Positions 1-10,785 of a DNA stretch of 35,120 nucleotides are shown here, in pieces. Position 1 is the first letter of the stretch; each line of letters opens with the position of its first letter. Location of the stretch: positions 42,501-77,620 of the forward strand of contig ADNK01002625.1 of the NCBI GenBank assembly GCA_000320545.1. The letters are read 5' to 3'. The notes beneath the pieces are model-generated. The model had not been told where the DNA came from. It was given only the letters and a program-made list of their open reading frames with translations, and searched no databases. The DNA comes from Bigelowiella natans CCMP2755. Lineage: Eukaryota; Cercozoa; Chlorarachniophyceae. The position numbers and the translations under genes are program-made.

Positions 1-473
1 AGGCCGATGTAGGACACAAGAAACGGGGCGGTGTTATCATCAAAGGTAAATCACATCATCATCATCGGAAAAAACGTCAAGAGAAGGAAGCAGCACAGCT
101 GCAAGATGAAGAAATGAAGGGAAGAACCAGGAGAGAAGGAGAAGAAACAACGGCACATCAGCAATTCGAAACAGTCAGGGAAATGAATGAACGCCTTATT
201 TCTGCAGATCTAAAGCGAAAGAAGTTGACAAGGTGTTGATTAGTGTCTATGCAATATGCACATTTGTTTCTATGTGGGATTGGTACTGGTAGGCCCTGAA
301 AAACGACGTATTCTGTTTGATGCTATTCAACGACGTATTCTGTTCGTTGTTATTCAAGGTTTGGCGGGGGTGACCCTATAGAGACGGAGAAGGCGGAGAA
401 GAGAGTAGCTCACTTCCTAAGATTGCTAAAGAAACACATTGCTATCTGCCTTAAAGCCATCAACGATGAGATC

Positions 474-509
<36 letters not shown>

Positions 510-1818
510 TAGTAGCAGCAGTGGAAGTAGTAGTAGTTGGTTTGAAACAGATAGATGCAGTAACAACTACCATTCATACAATAACTACAATAACTATGTT
601 AAGTCGTGCAGTTCTAGACGCAGTATTGGTAGTCAACATCGTCATCATCATTATGGCCATTGAGTATGCTACTGCACACCTTGATTCCTTCCTCCTCCTC
701 CTTGTTCTTCTTCTTCTTCTTCTTCTTCTTTCTCTTTTTAACTCAAGATATTTGGAGTTCTCCGTGGCAAGCAAAGAGCAAGAAGTTACTGCTATAGAAG
801 CGAGTAGACTTCAAGTACTAGATACAATGTACCAATACATGATCAATGAAAACAGAAAAATAGAGGAGAGAAACAGAAACAAAGCAGCAGCTTCAAAGGC
901 ATCCTTATCATCAACGGGTAAAGGAGAGAATGATTTCCTGTACAACACCACCAAGATAGTCAACGAGCGCAAGGATATCGAAGATAGAATACGCGGAAGA
1001 AGAGATGCAAGGAAAGATAGGACGGAAAGACTCATGGGGTGGCTAGAGTACCTCGAAGCAAAGTCTCTAAGACTTAAGAACAAAATATACACGGATCCTG
1101 GTGATACACGGCTAGACTACGTGGCAGGTGATGCTGATGTACACGGAAAAACCTTGCATAGCAGAGAACACAGTGGCTTTATTGAGGTTCCAGAACCATC
1201 CAGCATCGTCTCCATGAAGGATGATCGTATAGATGAGACGATGATACCATTCGAGGTCGAGGTAGAGCGCCCAGATGGCACGATGGAAATCAAAACAAGG
1301 TCCTTTCACACGCAAGAGACTCTCCTAAATGCTGAAAAACTTCAACAGGAGCTCAGAGCTGCTGTTGGGAGGAAGGGGATTGAAGTACTATCCCCCGTGA
1401 ACAGCAGCAGCAGTATTTGTGATGCCTCTGCCCTACTTCGGAAAGTTGCAAAGCCACCAGCACTATCATCATCATCATCATCATCATCATCGTCGTCGTC
1501 ATCTTCAAAAGGACGGCAACAACAGCTTAGTGCTGCTGCTGCCTGTTGTTGTAGTGGTAGTAGTAGTGACAGTGATGCTATGAAGAATGAATCTCAAGAA
1601 CAGCAGCAACAGCAAGGAGGCTATGCTGATGATCTCATTTCAATATCTGGTTCTTTGTCTCCGTTTGGTGAAACCATCACCGATGATGAGAAGAAGAACA
1701 ACAACAACAACAACCTAATTACTTGTGGCAGCAATAAGGCCGTTAATGATGAAAAGGAGGTCATCTTTGCCGATAAAGGTACTAGGATAAACCAAATTCT
1801 ACCCCCGCGCTATCTCTC

Positions 1819-1858
<40 letters not shown>

Positions 1859-1870
1859 TCTCAGGTGTGT
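1..1870 (+). CDS. Coiled-coil, low-complexity protein of unknown family (5' end outside the window)
   Basis: Two exons are read: <1-232 (frame starting at base 3) and 748-1778. The donor after AAG at 232 and the acceptor after a long TCT/pyrimidine tract at 747 join in phase. A third tiny exon at about 1864-1870 would add a stop right after the acceptor CTCAG. The first exon is very basic and acidic (His4, then KKR and EE clusters). The second starts with helical, charged sequence typical of coiled coil (about residues 80-190), then EVEVERPDGT and a helix with LLNAEKLQQEL, then Ser, Gln and Asn runs coded by TCA/TCG, CAG/CAA and AAC repeats. I recognise no domain. A continuous frame from 503 also exists, but its first 80 codons are GTA/CTT repeat translation inside the intron. 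The coding stretch 748-1778 is well supported; the termination point is not. Confidence 0.55.
481..747 (+). repeat. AGT-type microsatellite and TCT tract in an intron
   Basis: AGT repeats run from about 475 to 538. A TTC/TCT-rich pyrimidine tract at about 687-735 lies just before the predicted acceptor at 747 and probably acts as its polypyrimidine tract. Frames through the repeats give poly-Ser or poly-Val and are not taken as coding. Confidence 0.7.
1463..1503 (+). repeat. TCA/TCG trinucleotide repeat inside an exon (poly-Ser)
   Basis: About 14 serine codons in a row, first TCA and then TCG. They sit inside the long exon of the coiled-coil gene, with CAG/CAA and AAC runs further on (about 1602-1613 and 1695-1713). 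Such repeats usually vary in length between strains. Confidence 0.75.
1818..1863 (+). repeat. CT microsatellite serving as a polypyrimidine tract
   Basis: About 19 CT units followed by TTACTCTCAG. It lies between the donor at 1779 (GTACTA) and the acceptor at 1863, so the microsatellite itself forms the pyrimidine tract of the predicted intron. Confidence 0.65.
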
Positions 1871-1949
1871 AGTGTGTATTTGATAATTATGCTCAATGGT
1901 GATATAATAATACTAAATGATATATCAGGTAAATTTTGAATGCAAACGT

Positions 1950-3560
1950 ATCGTATGGCAATATCTAGACATATTAATGAAGATCGATATGATGATGTAA
2001 GCCTGTAAATCAGATTAAATGTGGTACCACATGCATCTCTAGATCTGGCAGATGTTGTGTCCATCAGCATGATGCATCACTCATCGCGGCAGCTGCGATT
2101 TGAAGTGTCCTAGCTAATCTTAAAATGTGGAGATTCACAGGAGTCTACCTGCAAGTGGCCCTCTAGCCCCTCCTCCTGCTGCATGTAGCCGTGTTCGCAT
2201 GTCTAGCTAGATGAACGCAAATTTGTCTGTTAGCCATGTGTGCATGTTCAGATTTGTGCGCATGTGCCATCTAGCTGTAGCACATGCTGGCAATTCAGCA
2301 TGGCATGTGTGCTAGCTAGCTGGCGGCATGCACACATGCATGCATGTGATGTCATTGTGTCAGTGTGTTCAGTTGGTGCACTGACACGTTGAGGGCATCA
2401 GCAGCATGTCTAGATGTGCATGCAGCTAGCTAGCTAGCTAGATGGATCAGATGGATGTGACAAAATGATCAAATTTGTGCAACGATCGACGTGATCGGGT
2501 TGGGATTGTCAGGGTCCCAGCTAGCCAGGCATGTCTCTAGCTAGCTAGATGGATCAGATGGATGTGACAAAATGATCAAATTTGCACAACGATCGACGTG
2601 ATCGGGTTGGGATTGTCAGGGTCCCAGCTAGCCAGGCATGTCTCTAGCTAGCTAGCTAGTGCCAGCTAGATCCAGAGATGTCCATGCACGTCACTGACGC
2701 ACATGCGCATCGCATGCACACGTTGCACCAGCACACCCATGGTGGTGCGGTGGCGGCAGCCGGCTAGGTGTGCGCGTTGCATCCAGTGTTCCTAGTTTTG
2801 TCGCTAGCTAGCCACGCTAGCTAGCTAATTCGCTGCGGCCTCGCGCTAGCGCTAGCTTCCAGAGCCGCTGCAGCTGCTAGCTCGCGGAAAATTTCAATTT
2901 TTGCAACCACTAGCTGTGCATCTAGCGCCGGCCATCAGCAGACCGCACCACAAAATGCTTGCGCAAACAAAGCTAGCTAGGTGGACACGACATGGATGCG
3001 ATGTCTAGATGTGCTGCTGCTGACATGTGCGCATGCACAACTGCATCAATCCCGGTGACGAGTGGGTTTTGAACAAACTGTGCTTTGCGCGTGCGGCCTG
3101 GCGCGCTCAATCGTTGCAATTGGTCATTGGAAGCACACTGGAGCCTGTTTGAGGTTCAAATTTGATTTTTTTTCGAATTTCAGCTTGAAAACTTCATTTT
3201 TCAACGCCTGCTAGCGGGCGAAAATTGAAAAATTCTTGCCACTTTTGAACACGCTAGCGCATTTGCATTTGCGTGCCACGCACAAGTTTCATTGCAAGCT
3301 CATGAGGGTGTGCACACACTGGCTAGCTTCATGGACGTGCGAAGTTTTAGCACACGCACGCAAAAAGCAGCCACCTGGGCGCACAAAAACGCGCAAATGT
3401 GTGCTCAATGGCTCTCAATTGAAAATTCAGGCCATTCGTTACACACTTGATGCAGTTGTGCATGTGCCAGCATGGAGTTTTCAAATCGGGATCTAGAGAT
3501 GTCTACACGTCTAGACGTTCTAGCGCACAATGTCTGTCTTAGACAACCTCAGTAATAATC
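1950..3560. repeat. CTAG/TGCA palindrome-rich island 1
   Basis: Composition changes abruptly from about 1950. CTAG, GCTAGC, TCTAGA, GCATGC and TGCA recur every few bases, and the stretch is richer in GC than its AT-rich flanks. It holds a 107-base tandem duplication (2441-2654). No reading frame looks protein-like; a frame at 3236-3496 is only an open stretch. It fills the gap between two convergent genes (ends near 1870 and 3934). Origin unknown: a decayed repeat family is the simplest guess. Confidence 0.6.
2441..2654. repeat. Two tandem copies of a 107-base unit
   Basis: The unit starts GATGGATCAGATGGATGTGA at 2441 and again at 2548. The copies differ at two adjacent bases (TTTGTGC against TTTGCAC) over 107 bases, so the duplication is recent or kept similar. 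The next 107 bases no longer match. Confidence 0.9.
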
Positions 3561-3933
3561 TTGCACTAGCTATCTAGTCTAGATGGCATGGGAGTTATTA
3601 TGGCTGCACATCAAAATTCAATGCGCGTCTACTCATCGTCTGGTGATCATTGCATAGATAAAAATCACGCGAACCCTTAGTGAAGAGTGGACGAACAATC
3701 GCATAGAAATTCTATCTGGCAAGGTATGTACTGATCGTGTCTTAAGAATCCTTTACTAAATTATAAACTTAGTTCAAGGACACAAAAGACGAGAAGTAAT
3801 GCACATCTAGCTATAGAAATGTGCGATATAGAAGCAAGCAGCAGCAGTTACACTCGATTGGGATTGACGGGCTAGGATCCTAAACAGAATTTAACTACTG
3901 CCCCATATACCACGATTCCAGTACATTTGTAAT

Positions 3934-5193
3934 TTAACGCCAGTAGGAAATCATAGGTGCCTTGTCCTTAGGCTTGTAGTTCTTTCCCGCGAGACCAGCG
4001 TTAAGGTAATCAAGAAGGGAAGGGAAAGAGTGAGCGTAGAAAGGATCCTTGTAGGAAGTCTCTAGAGGAGTTCCCTTGATCTCATCAGGAATATCGGTTG
4101 GGGTAAGGCCCATGTTGAGCTCATTGTCTGCGCGCTTGAGATTCTCTGGCTTACCCCATCGCTGAGGGTCTAAAAGTTAACAGTTTAGTTAGTTGGTGTG
4201 TTTGCGAGTTGCTAGAGCATTGGCGAGCATGGTGTGGACGTTGAAGCTTCATTTTGGTGAGAGAATAAAAGCTTCACATTAAAAATCTAACCGACAAGGA
4301 TCGGAAACAAAAGCAAAATTGATTTTTTTAGGTGAATGCATCTCGATGTATTTGTCTAAATGCAAATAAGCTGCATTACTAAGCTTTTCGAGCTTCTGGT
4401 AACGAGCCAATAAGTATCCCCTGAGGACTTCGTGGAAGGCAGCAGCTCCCAGTCCCATGTAGGCAATTCGCTGTGGATCTGCGAAAAATATTGTGCAGAC
4501 AATGTGAGCGTTGCTTAATGTCTAATTAAAACGACGGGTTGAAATTAAAAATTTCACAAAAGTTTACCGAAAGGGGATCCTGGGGTAAGGAAAGATCCTC
4601 CTCCACCAGCACCGACATTGACGCGTGTGCGAGAAGGCATGCGAGTTCTTGCAACTGATTACCATTATTAGAAATTCATTTAGATAGAGCATTTTTTTAG
4701 TGTCAATTATTGCTATCACTGTAATTTTTCATGTAGGAAGCATATTAGCGTTATTCGTTGTATTAGCAGCAAAAATCCCGTATGGACTACACATTTTACA
4801 ATCCATCTCGTTTTATGTGAAAGGAACTTCGGTATCAATCCCCCCTCCCCTTTGTCATCCTACCTCCACGTGGAGCAGCAAGCGCAACGTCATTAGATCC
4901 GGAAAGAGCAAAGCTTAGGCCAACGCAAACGCAGACTATGCCTGCGGCAGCAAGGACGCCATACCTAAAATTATTTCACGTGTGAGTAACAATGATGGTT
5001 GTTAACGACTCGCATATAAGCTATTTTTTTCGTAGCCACCAATCATAATGTAATTCCACTTCGTGTGGCCATTATCAAGGGTCGTAAACATGAATTCTCC
5101 ACTATGTCTAGCTGGGCTAAATACGTACTTCAGCATCTTCTTGTTGGAGAGGGAAGAGGAGGAATGCGGGAAGGAAGCGTAGTTTGCGTCCAT
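3934..5193 (-). CDS. Five-exon protein of unknown family with N-terminal hydrophobic segment, 195 aa
   Basis: Exons in coding order (minus strand): 5193-5129, 4964-4864, 4654-4568, 4478-4380, 4169-3934. All junctions are GT-AG, the phases fit and the total is 588 nt with stop TAA. The ATG has a good context (ACAATGG). Residues 1-22 are Ser-rich and end in KKMLK. Residues 23-45 (YGVLAAAGIVCVCVG...) are a hydrophobic segment, either signal anchor or organelle targeting. A Gly-rich linker (GAGGGGSF, about 72-79) follows, then a helix with AYMGLGAAAFHEVLRGY, and a Pro-rich, charged C-terminus ending PMISYWR. DPQR and NPQR occur at two exon starts, which hints at an internal repeat. I do not recognise the family. 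An organelle membrane-associated protein is possible but not shown. Confidence 0.75.
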
Positions 5194-5944
5194 TGTAATT
5201 TTGATCTCAATCTGAAGCTTCGCGCTTTCTTTCCAGTTGCTACTAATTAAGATCTAAGTTTCGTCTTTATCAAGATCAGTAAACTCCAGTATAAAACAGA
5301 TATTTGGATATACATATTACATAATGTGAAAAAGACAAGGTAATTTTCCACAATATAAGTAAAATATGCGCTCGCGAATCATGCACTATCAACAGCAGTT
5401 GATAAAATAAATTTTGCCTTTTATGTCTCTATTTATTTTATACGACAGGAAAGTAATATTTACTTGTAATAATTTATAGGATATTTTTGTTAAATGTGAA
5501 AGTTTTTTCGAAAAAAAGGGATTCTTACTGAATAACGATTTAATTTTCTTTCTTTGCAAACCGAGATGATTTTAGAACGCCGTTAGTTTCCGACATAAAT
5601 TTGAGTCGTAGGGGATATTATCAATTTAATAGACTATATTTATTCAATTTTCTTCTCGGTCAATATATTTAGCACTCTCTTGGAGTTATGTCCCCCCTTT
5701 TATTTCGCATCTCGCCGGCCTCTTTTTGCGCTTGTGGTCTTAAATGAGCCGAGAAAGATTAATATGTATCATGTATTTCCTCCTTTATCTAGTAACGACA
5801 ATAATATGTATTTTGTCGTAAGGAAATTAGCTCGATTCAAACTGTTAACATTTATTAAAATTGTCTTCAAATATTGAATGAGACATCATTTCATGGTTGT
5901 CGTCAATAATTGAAATCAGCGAAGAGCTCACTTCGGGGCCTAAA
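5194..5944. other. AT-rich intergenic stretch between divergent genes
   Basis: It separates a minus-strand start (5193) from a plus-strand start (5945), so it should carry promoters for both. It is AT-rich with no long frame that looks coding. I see no clear TATA box or other named element. Confidence 0.4.
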
Positions 5945-6245
5945 ATGTTTTTCTGGATTCCGAGAACGGGACCGAAGTTTTTTAGATTGTCGCAAGGTAA
6001 AAACGTGATGTAATTTTACTAATTGTTGGATAACATGACGTACTCAAACGATCGATGTCCTCCCTCGAATAGATCTACCACATCCAAAGAGGGCCTCCCT
6101 GCTGTTTTCACGCTGCTTTCTTGTGAGCGATGATGTATCGTATTTGCAGAGGGCGGCCTTTTTACTGCATCATCGCCTATTCGATGCCCTCACGATCATC
6201 TCTCCTAAGTCGACGAGATCGTTTCCACAGTCAGAATATTTGTAG
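5945..6245 (+). CDS. Small two-exon protein, about 74 aa, unknown
   Basis: Exons 5945-5996 and 6073-6245 join GTAAAA...AATAG in phase and give 75 codons with stop TAG. The start context is AAAATGTTT. The N-terminus (MFFWIPRTGPKFFRLSQ) is basic and aromatic, like an organelle presequence, and the rest is basic and Leu/Ser-rich. The 27 bases 6123-6149 have perfect intron ends (GTGAGC...TTTGCAG) but also read through in frame, so the product may be 74 or 65 aa. No family is recognised. A second open frame overlaps the same bases (6130-6336), so the choice of frame is uncertain. Confidence 0.35.
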
Positions 6246-6513
6246 TGGTGCTACTACGGCTGCATCGCCGTTACTTGAAAGCATCGTGGACATGAACCGC
6301 TGCCCAATTCACGACCCAAAGGCAATTATGTCATAATTATGATACAAACTTATCGAACAACAAAATAGACTCAGTGATAAGATAGTGCATGTCTGGTTAA
6401 ACAGCTTCTTCCATTGCAACTGAGCGAATACACAACACACTCTCCTTGCCGTAACATTGCAATTATAAACAAAAACTGTCAACGAACAGTTCGCAATTGA
6501 ATGCCGAAAGAAA
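6246..6513. other. Intergenic stretch before the dioxygenase gene
   Basis: Mixed, mildly AT-rich sequence. Nothing coding or regulatory can be supported beyond its position directly upstream of the start at 6514. Confidence 0.3.
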
Positions 6514-7920
6514 ATGGACTACTCTGTCGAGGATGGGGAGGGGCTGTGTCACTTAGCAGGTCTCCTTCCATACGAAATGCACCAACGCATGGATAAAGAG
6601 AAAGAGAGAGAGAGAAAGAGAGAGAGAAAGAAACAGAAAGAAAGAGATAAAAATACGTATCTGATTCCAAAATATACATTGGTCTTTCTCTTCGATGAGA
6701 TATGTTGGTGGACCGGCGATTTGTTATGACTCACCGTCATAAAACTACGTAGCACGAATACTAGACGCTGTCATCACACGCGCTTCGCACTCCATTGATC
6801 ACTATTATTCTCCATTCTATCTATCTTAGATTTTCTTACACCAGAGGGCACACGCCTGCTTCAAGCTGAAGCAAATTCGGTCATTCGATGGTTTACAGAA
6901 TAAGTGTAATGTTGGAAACCACTTGGCATTTTCACCACCACTCATCGGTAGCATTTTATATATGATGTATATAAGTAGGTAAAGTCGCAGGCCTTCTACA
7001 GTGATGAAAGCCACAACGCTTATTTGGAAAAGGTAGTGGCTGATTGATCGTTGTAATCATCTTTTAGACGACTTTCTCCCCTATCATAGCATCTGTTAAA
7101 TACCTTACCAAACCGCAGGAAGATCAAAACTATCCAGCCAACCACGCAAGAAATATGCAGCAAGTCAGTTCTTCTTTGATCATATTTCTCGTTTCATTCG
7201 ATCTCCTACATAACACATACGACATGCAGCGTAAACAGGATGTATCTTGACTTGAAATGTGTAGAGCTTATGTCCAACCGAATACCCCCCTTTTGTAGAG
7301 GAGCACGAAACGACTCGTCGCTGCAGATCAAATGGAGTTCCCCTCCTCCGCATCATCATCCGGCATTCTTTTGGTGAGAACGTGCAGCATGACGTCATAA
7401 CGTTGTACTTCAAATTGTATTGGTAGTATGGATCTTAATGCAATGGTTTGTTCTGCTGTATCATCATTCAGTATCTCTATAAGTCACCATTACTCAAATA
7501 TTTTGTCCAAGGTACTCGTACTCGTAGTGGTAGTAGTGGTAGTAGTAATAGTAGTAGTATTCAACATCTTGCTACTGGATATGCCAACCCACACCAACAA
7601 ACAACCTCCTAACCCACCCCCCCCTCCTTTCATCATCCATTCCTCTCTATCTCTCTAGCATGCGGTCTTGAGCATGTAAGGCCTCCTGGCTATTCGTCCT
7701 GCCAGTTCCTCCCCCCTCTATATTGCTGGTGTTCTTATACATTGTGTGGTTTCTCAAAGAGGTGATAGGGGTAAAGCCTTTGTACTTACAGGCAGATCCG
7801 ATGAACAAAGTAGTAGTAATAGTAGCAAACCCTTATTTTCTTAAATCAGTTGTCGTTCAATGAATGAGCGCGTTGTTATGGAATACTACTCTAAAGTGCG
7901 TGCATGAATTTCATGTAGTG

Positions 7921-7964
<44 letters not shown>

Positions 7965-8084
7965 GCGTGCGTGTGTATGTGTATGTGTGCGTATACACGT
8001 GCACACTTGATTTGAAATTACTGGTGTAATTTGTTGAGGTACATCTGAACTACTTCTCTCCTGGCGATGAGCTCGGTACTAGAT

Positions 8085-8120
<36 letters not shown>

Positions 8121-8392
8121 AAAGGGGTGTGCGGTGTAGTTAGCCATAGAGAGCTACATAATCAATCTAAGAATATATGAAGCGATGTTTGGTAACATTA
8201 AGTTCCTACCCGTTTTTCCTCAGGCTGGCATTTTGATAATTCTGAGTTCTTCGTCAACCTGCTCTTGCAAGCGCCAACGTAACCACACATTTTGCAAACA
8301 AAACGTTAATAATTTGTTCACTGATGGAATGAGAAGACTCATTTTTATATCACTAGTTGTATGTAGAACATATACGAATATTATGATTTATA

Positions 8393-8431
<39 letters not shown>

Positions 8432-8454
8432 TAAAGTGTGGTAATAATATATAC

Positions 8455-8494
<40 letters not shown>

Positions 8495-9707
8495 TAAATA
8501 ATATGCTAACGTGATATTAAAGTAGCGAGTGGCAGAACTAACGTTTGTATTTGCCATACACATTGGACGAACCATCATAAGTCACACTACTCATGCGATG
8601 CTGGTTTATTGAATTCACCGCCTTAGTTCTGGTGGTGAGTTTGAGTTCGTCGCTAGAAGTAGGACAGAAACGGATCCAAACTACTCGATTGTGAAACAGG
8701 TTTTTGTATTAATTGCACTAGTACTAAGTGGTGCAATCGCATGTGTTCGAATTGCAAAGAAGAAGAAGAAAACAGTTTCCACTTCATCAACAGTAACTAC
8801 ATACACCCAAATTTGGCTAAGGAGCAATAGTTCTGTATAGTTGTAAAAATAATATATCCTTCCTACAAGGTCCTCGATGGAAGGAAATCTGTGACGACAG
8901 TGGAGGTCATTAGTTGTTCGTTAATATAGGAGCTATTTTACCTTCTTATGTGATTATGTGGGGCGATTGTATAAGAACAGAAATAGACAACTCAAAATAC
9001 CTATTCCAACATGATCGCGCACGTGCCGATATTTTGCGACAATAATATTCACTTCTTGTTATCTTATGTCAGCCTACTTCCGGTTCTCTGCTGATATTTC
9101 GGGGAAAATATTCGATACATCGCGTGAGGCAAGTTATAGGTAAGATGCGGCGCTGCTTCATGTGCTAGTCTATAGTAGCACGTGCGTGTGTTACTCCACC
9201 GATATATAGAGTTTTATGTGTAGATCATCATTGCTATCATCATCTCCACCTCACATTAACAACGACAACACTGTTATATAACCCTGATGCAGATGGAGAG
9301 CGCATAACCGCTATTCTAAATTACGAACAGCAGCCTGGGTACCACATTACGCATTTCTAAGTCTATAATTTATAGCAGTGTTGGGTGCAGAAAGAAAGTC
9401 GAAATAGTCGAGATACTACGTCTGCTTTCTTCATTATACCTACTCTTACATCTCTGGCAAGTTGGATTTTTTTTTTCAGAGTAGGTTGATACATGTAAAA
9501 GTTATTTTAATGTAACAGTGATCTGTGTCTTTACATGTTTATGTGTGTAATTTATCTAGATTTAACGTTATGTACGGATGTAGTCGTTCTCCATTCTCTC
9601 ATATGCTAAACTATTTTCACTTCATCAGAGTAATTATGAATGAATACACGAGGAAGAAATTCTTTGGAAGAACGTTGGACGATGTACAGCCGCAGAACAC
9701 ATCTTGA
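6514..9707 (+). CDS. Fe(II)/2-oxoglutarate dioxygenase-like protein, 15 exons, 250 aa
   Basis: Exons: 6514-6559, 6830-6879, 6979-7032, 7119-7163, 7299-7373, 7472-7511, 7659-7675, 7777-7809, 8039-8075, 8224-8278, 8627-8699, 8870-8905, 9073-9139, 9293-9338, 9629-9707. They sum to 753 nt in one frame. The fold order matches the family: FLTPEG near the N-terminus (17-22), AFYSDESHNAYL (37-48), LYLQADPMNK (111-120), then WHFDNSEF (134-141) with the H135xD137 iron ligands, GGEFEF, and GSLLIFRGKYSIHRV (191-205) with the distal ligand H203. R213, ten residues on, sits where 2-oxoglutarate is usually bound. Such enzymes hydroxylate or halogenate small molecules or amino acids using Fe(II), O2 and 2-oxoglutarate; the substrate cannot be told from sequence. 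The weakest joins are the donors after exon 2 (GTCATT) and exon 4 (GTCAGT) and the 17-base exon 7. Start MDYSVEDG is the first suitable ATG. Confidence 0.8.
6597..6645 (+). repeat. GA/GAAA microsatellite in the first intron of the dioxygenase gene
   Basis: Interrupted AGAG/AAAG repeat within intron 6560-6829. Frames through it give Lys/Arg/Glu-rich or Ser/Leu-rich peptides that are not credible proteins. Confidence 0.7.
7921..7976 (+). repeat. GT microsatellite
   Basis: About 19 pure GT units followed by interrupted GT/GC units. It lies inside the predicted intron 7810-8038 of the dioxygenase gene. Confidence 0.85.
8085..8120 (+). repeat. AGT microsatellite
   Basis: About 11 AGT units in predicted intron 8076-8223, ten bases after the donor of exon 9. 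Confidence 0.85.
8398..8492 (+). repeat. Two AT microsatellites flanking a short spacer
   Basis: AT repeats at about 8398-8428 and 8459-8492, both inside predicted intron 8279-8626. Together they could form a long AT cruciform. Confidence 0.8.
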
Positions 9708-9779
9708 TTCCACAAAAGAAAATTGTACGCGGAAGAAATAGTCTGCAGGTACTAATTAAAACACATCTTTGTGATTGTT

Positions 9780-10720
9780 GGCGCATGGATTATGTGCAGA
9801 TGCAAATATGCACAGCTTTGCTATGTGCACTGGTGTGTCTTGATCTGTGCATCTAGACATCTCCAGATCTACGAATGAATGTGTGCGTAGACATCACTAG
9901 CTAGCTAGATCACAACGCGGCACCCTGCATTTGTTAGCTTGGACTGTGATGTGCATGAAAACATCGTTTCAAGACAGACACAAGTTGCGCATTTTCAAGG
10001 TGCATGCGTGCTAGCGTGTCCATGCATCAATGCATGCTAGCTACTGCCATGCCAGCATGCCCCAACGTGAGCCCTGCAGTCTGGAACCAGCAAACACAAG
10101 CGTGCAATGCTGGAATGGACAACTGTGCACGTCTCTAGGTCTAGCTAAACCTGCTGAAGACGTGTGCCTGTGATTGGCAGCAGTCAGAGATGTGCACGCC
10201 TGGCTAGCTGGATGCACGCCAGCACGCGTGCACGTTGTGAGATTTGACTCCTGCGGTCAGAGTGTGGATCATTGTGAACACGGCCACAACTTGCAACGAG
10301 GGGTCAGTGCACAATCACCGCCCAACAAACAAACGTGCAAAAAACGCGTGGACGGAACACTCGGCACAGGCACCGCAGACGACGGTTTGGCGGCTGCAAA
10401 CGCTGGAAACAAACGGCATCCTTGCAACTGTGATCATTCCTGGAAGTTGATGTTCAACAGCTGTGCAGATTCGGACACAGAGTTGGCCAATCCATCTTTG
10501 TCCGTCCATCGTCTGCCTGCAGCTGGCTTAGCTGGAGCCAGATTGTCCGTCCATGAAGAAACATGAGTGCAACATGAAACATAACCATTGGTGTTTTTGC
10601 ACCGGTAGTGCATGCTCTTTCTGATCGAAGTGAAACACGCATACTTTGATGTCGTAATGAAGAAATTGCCTGGTCTAAGCCTCTTCCGTGACTACGCGAC
10701 AACAATGATGCACCCATGCG
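9780..10720. repeat. CTAG/TGCA palindrome-rich island 2
   Basis: The sequence is dense in CTAGCTAG, TCTAGA, GCATGC and TGCA, especially from 9780 to 10230. It occupies the gap between the dioxygenase stop (9707) and the C2 gene start (10786). Open frames such as 10174-10566 overlap one another in several frames and on both strands and show no domain, so I do not call a gene. Confidence 0.55.
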
Positions 10721-10785
10721 CTTGTTGTCTCACAAACAAAACACAGGCCATTTAATCATTGCTTCTGCGATACCCTTCGGAAAAA

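Noticed and set aside
439-774. Open frames of Ser, Val, Ile or Arg runs on both strands
   Set aside because: They are translations of AGT and TCT repeats within a predicted intron, with no other protein-like sequence.
10174-10566. 130-codon open frame on the plus strand
   Set aside because: It lies in a palindrome-rich island, overlaps other open frames on both strands and shows no domain, splice support or ordinary codon pattern.
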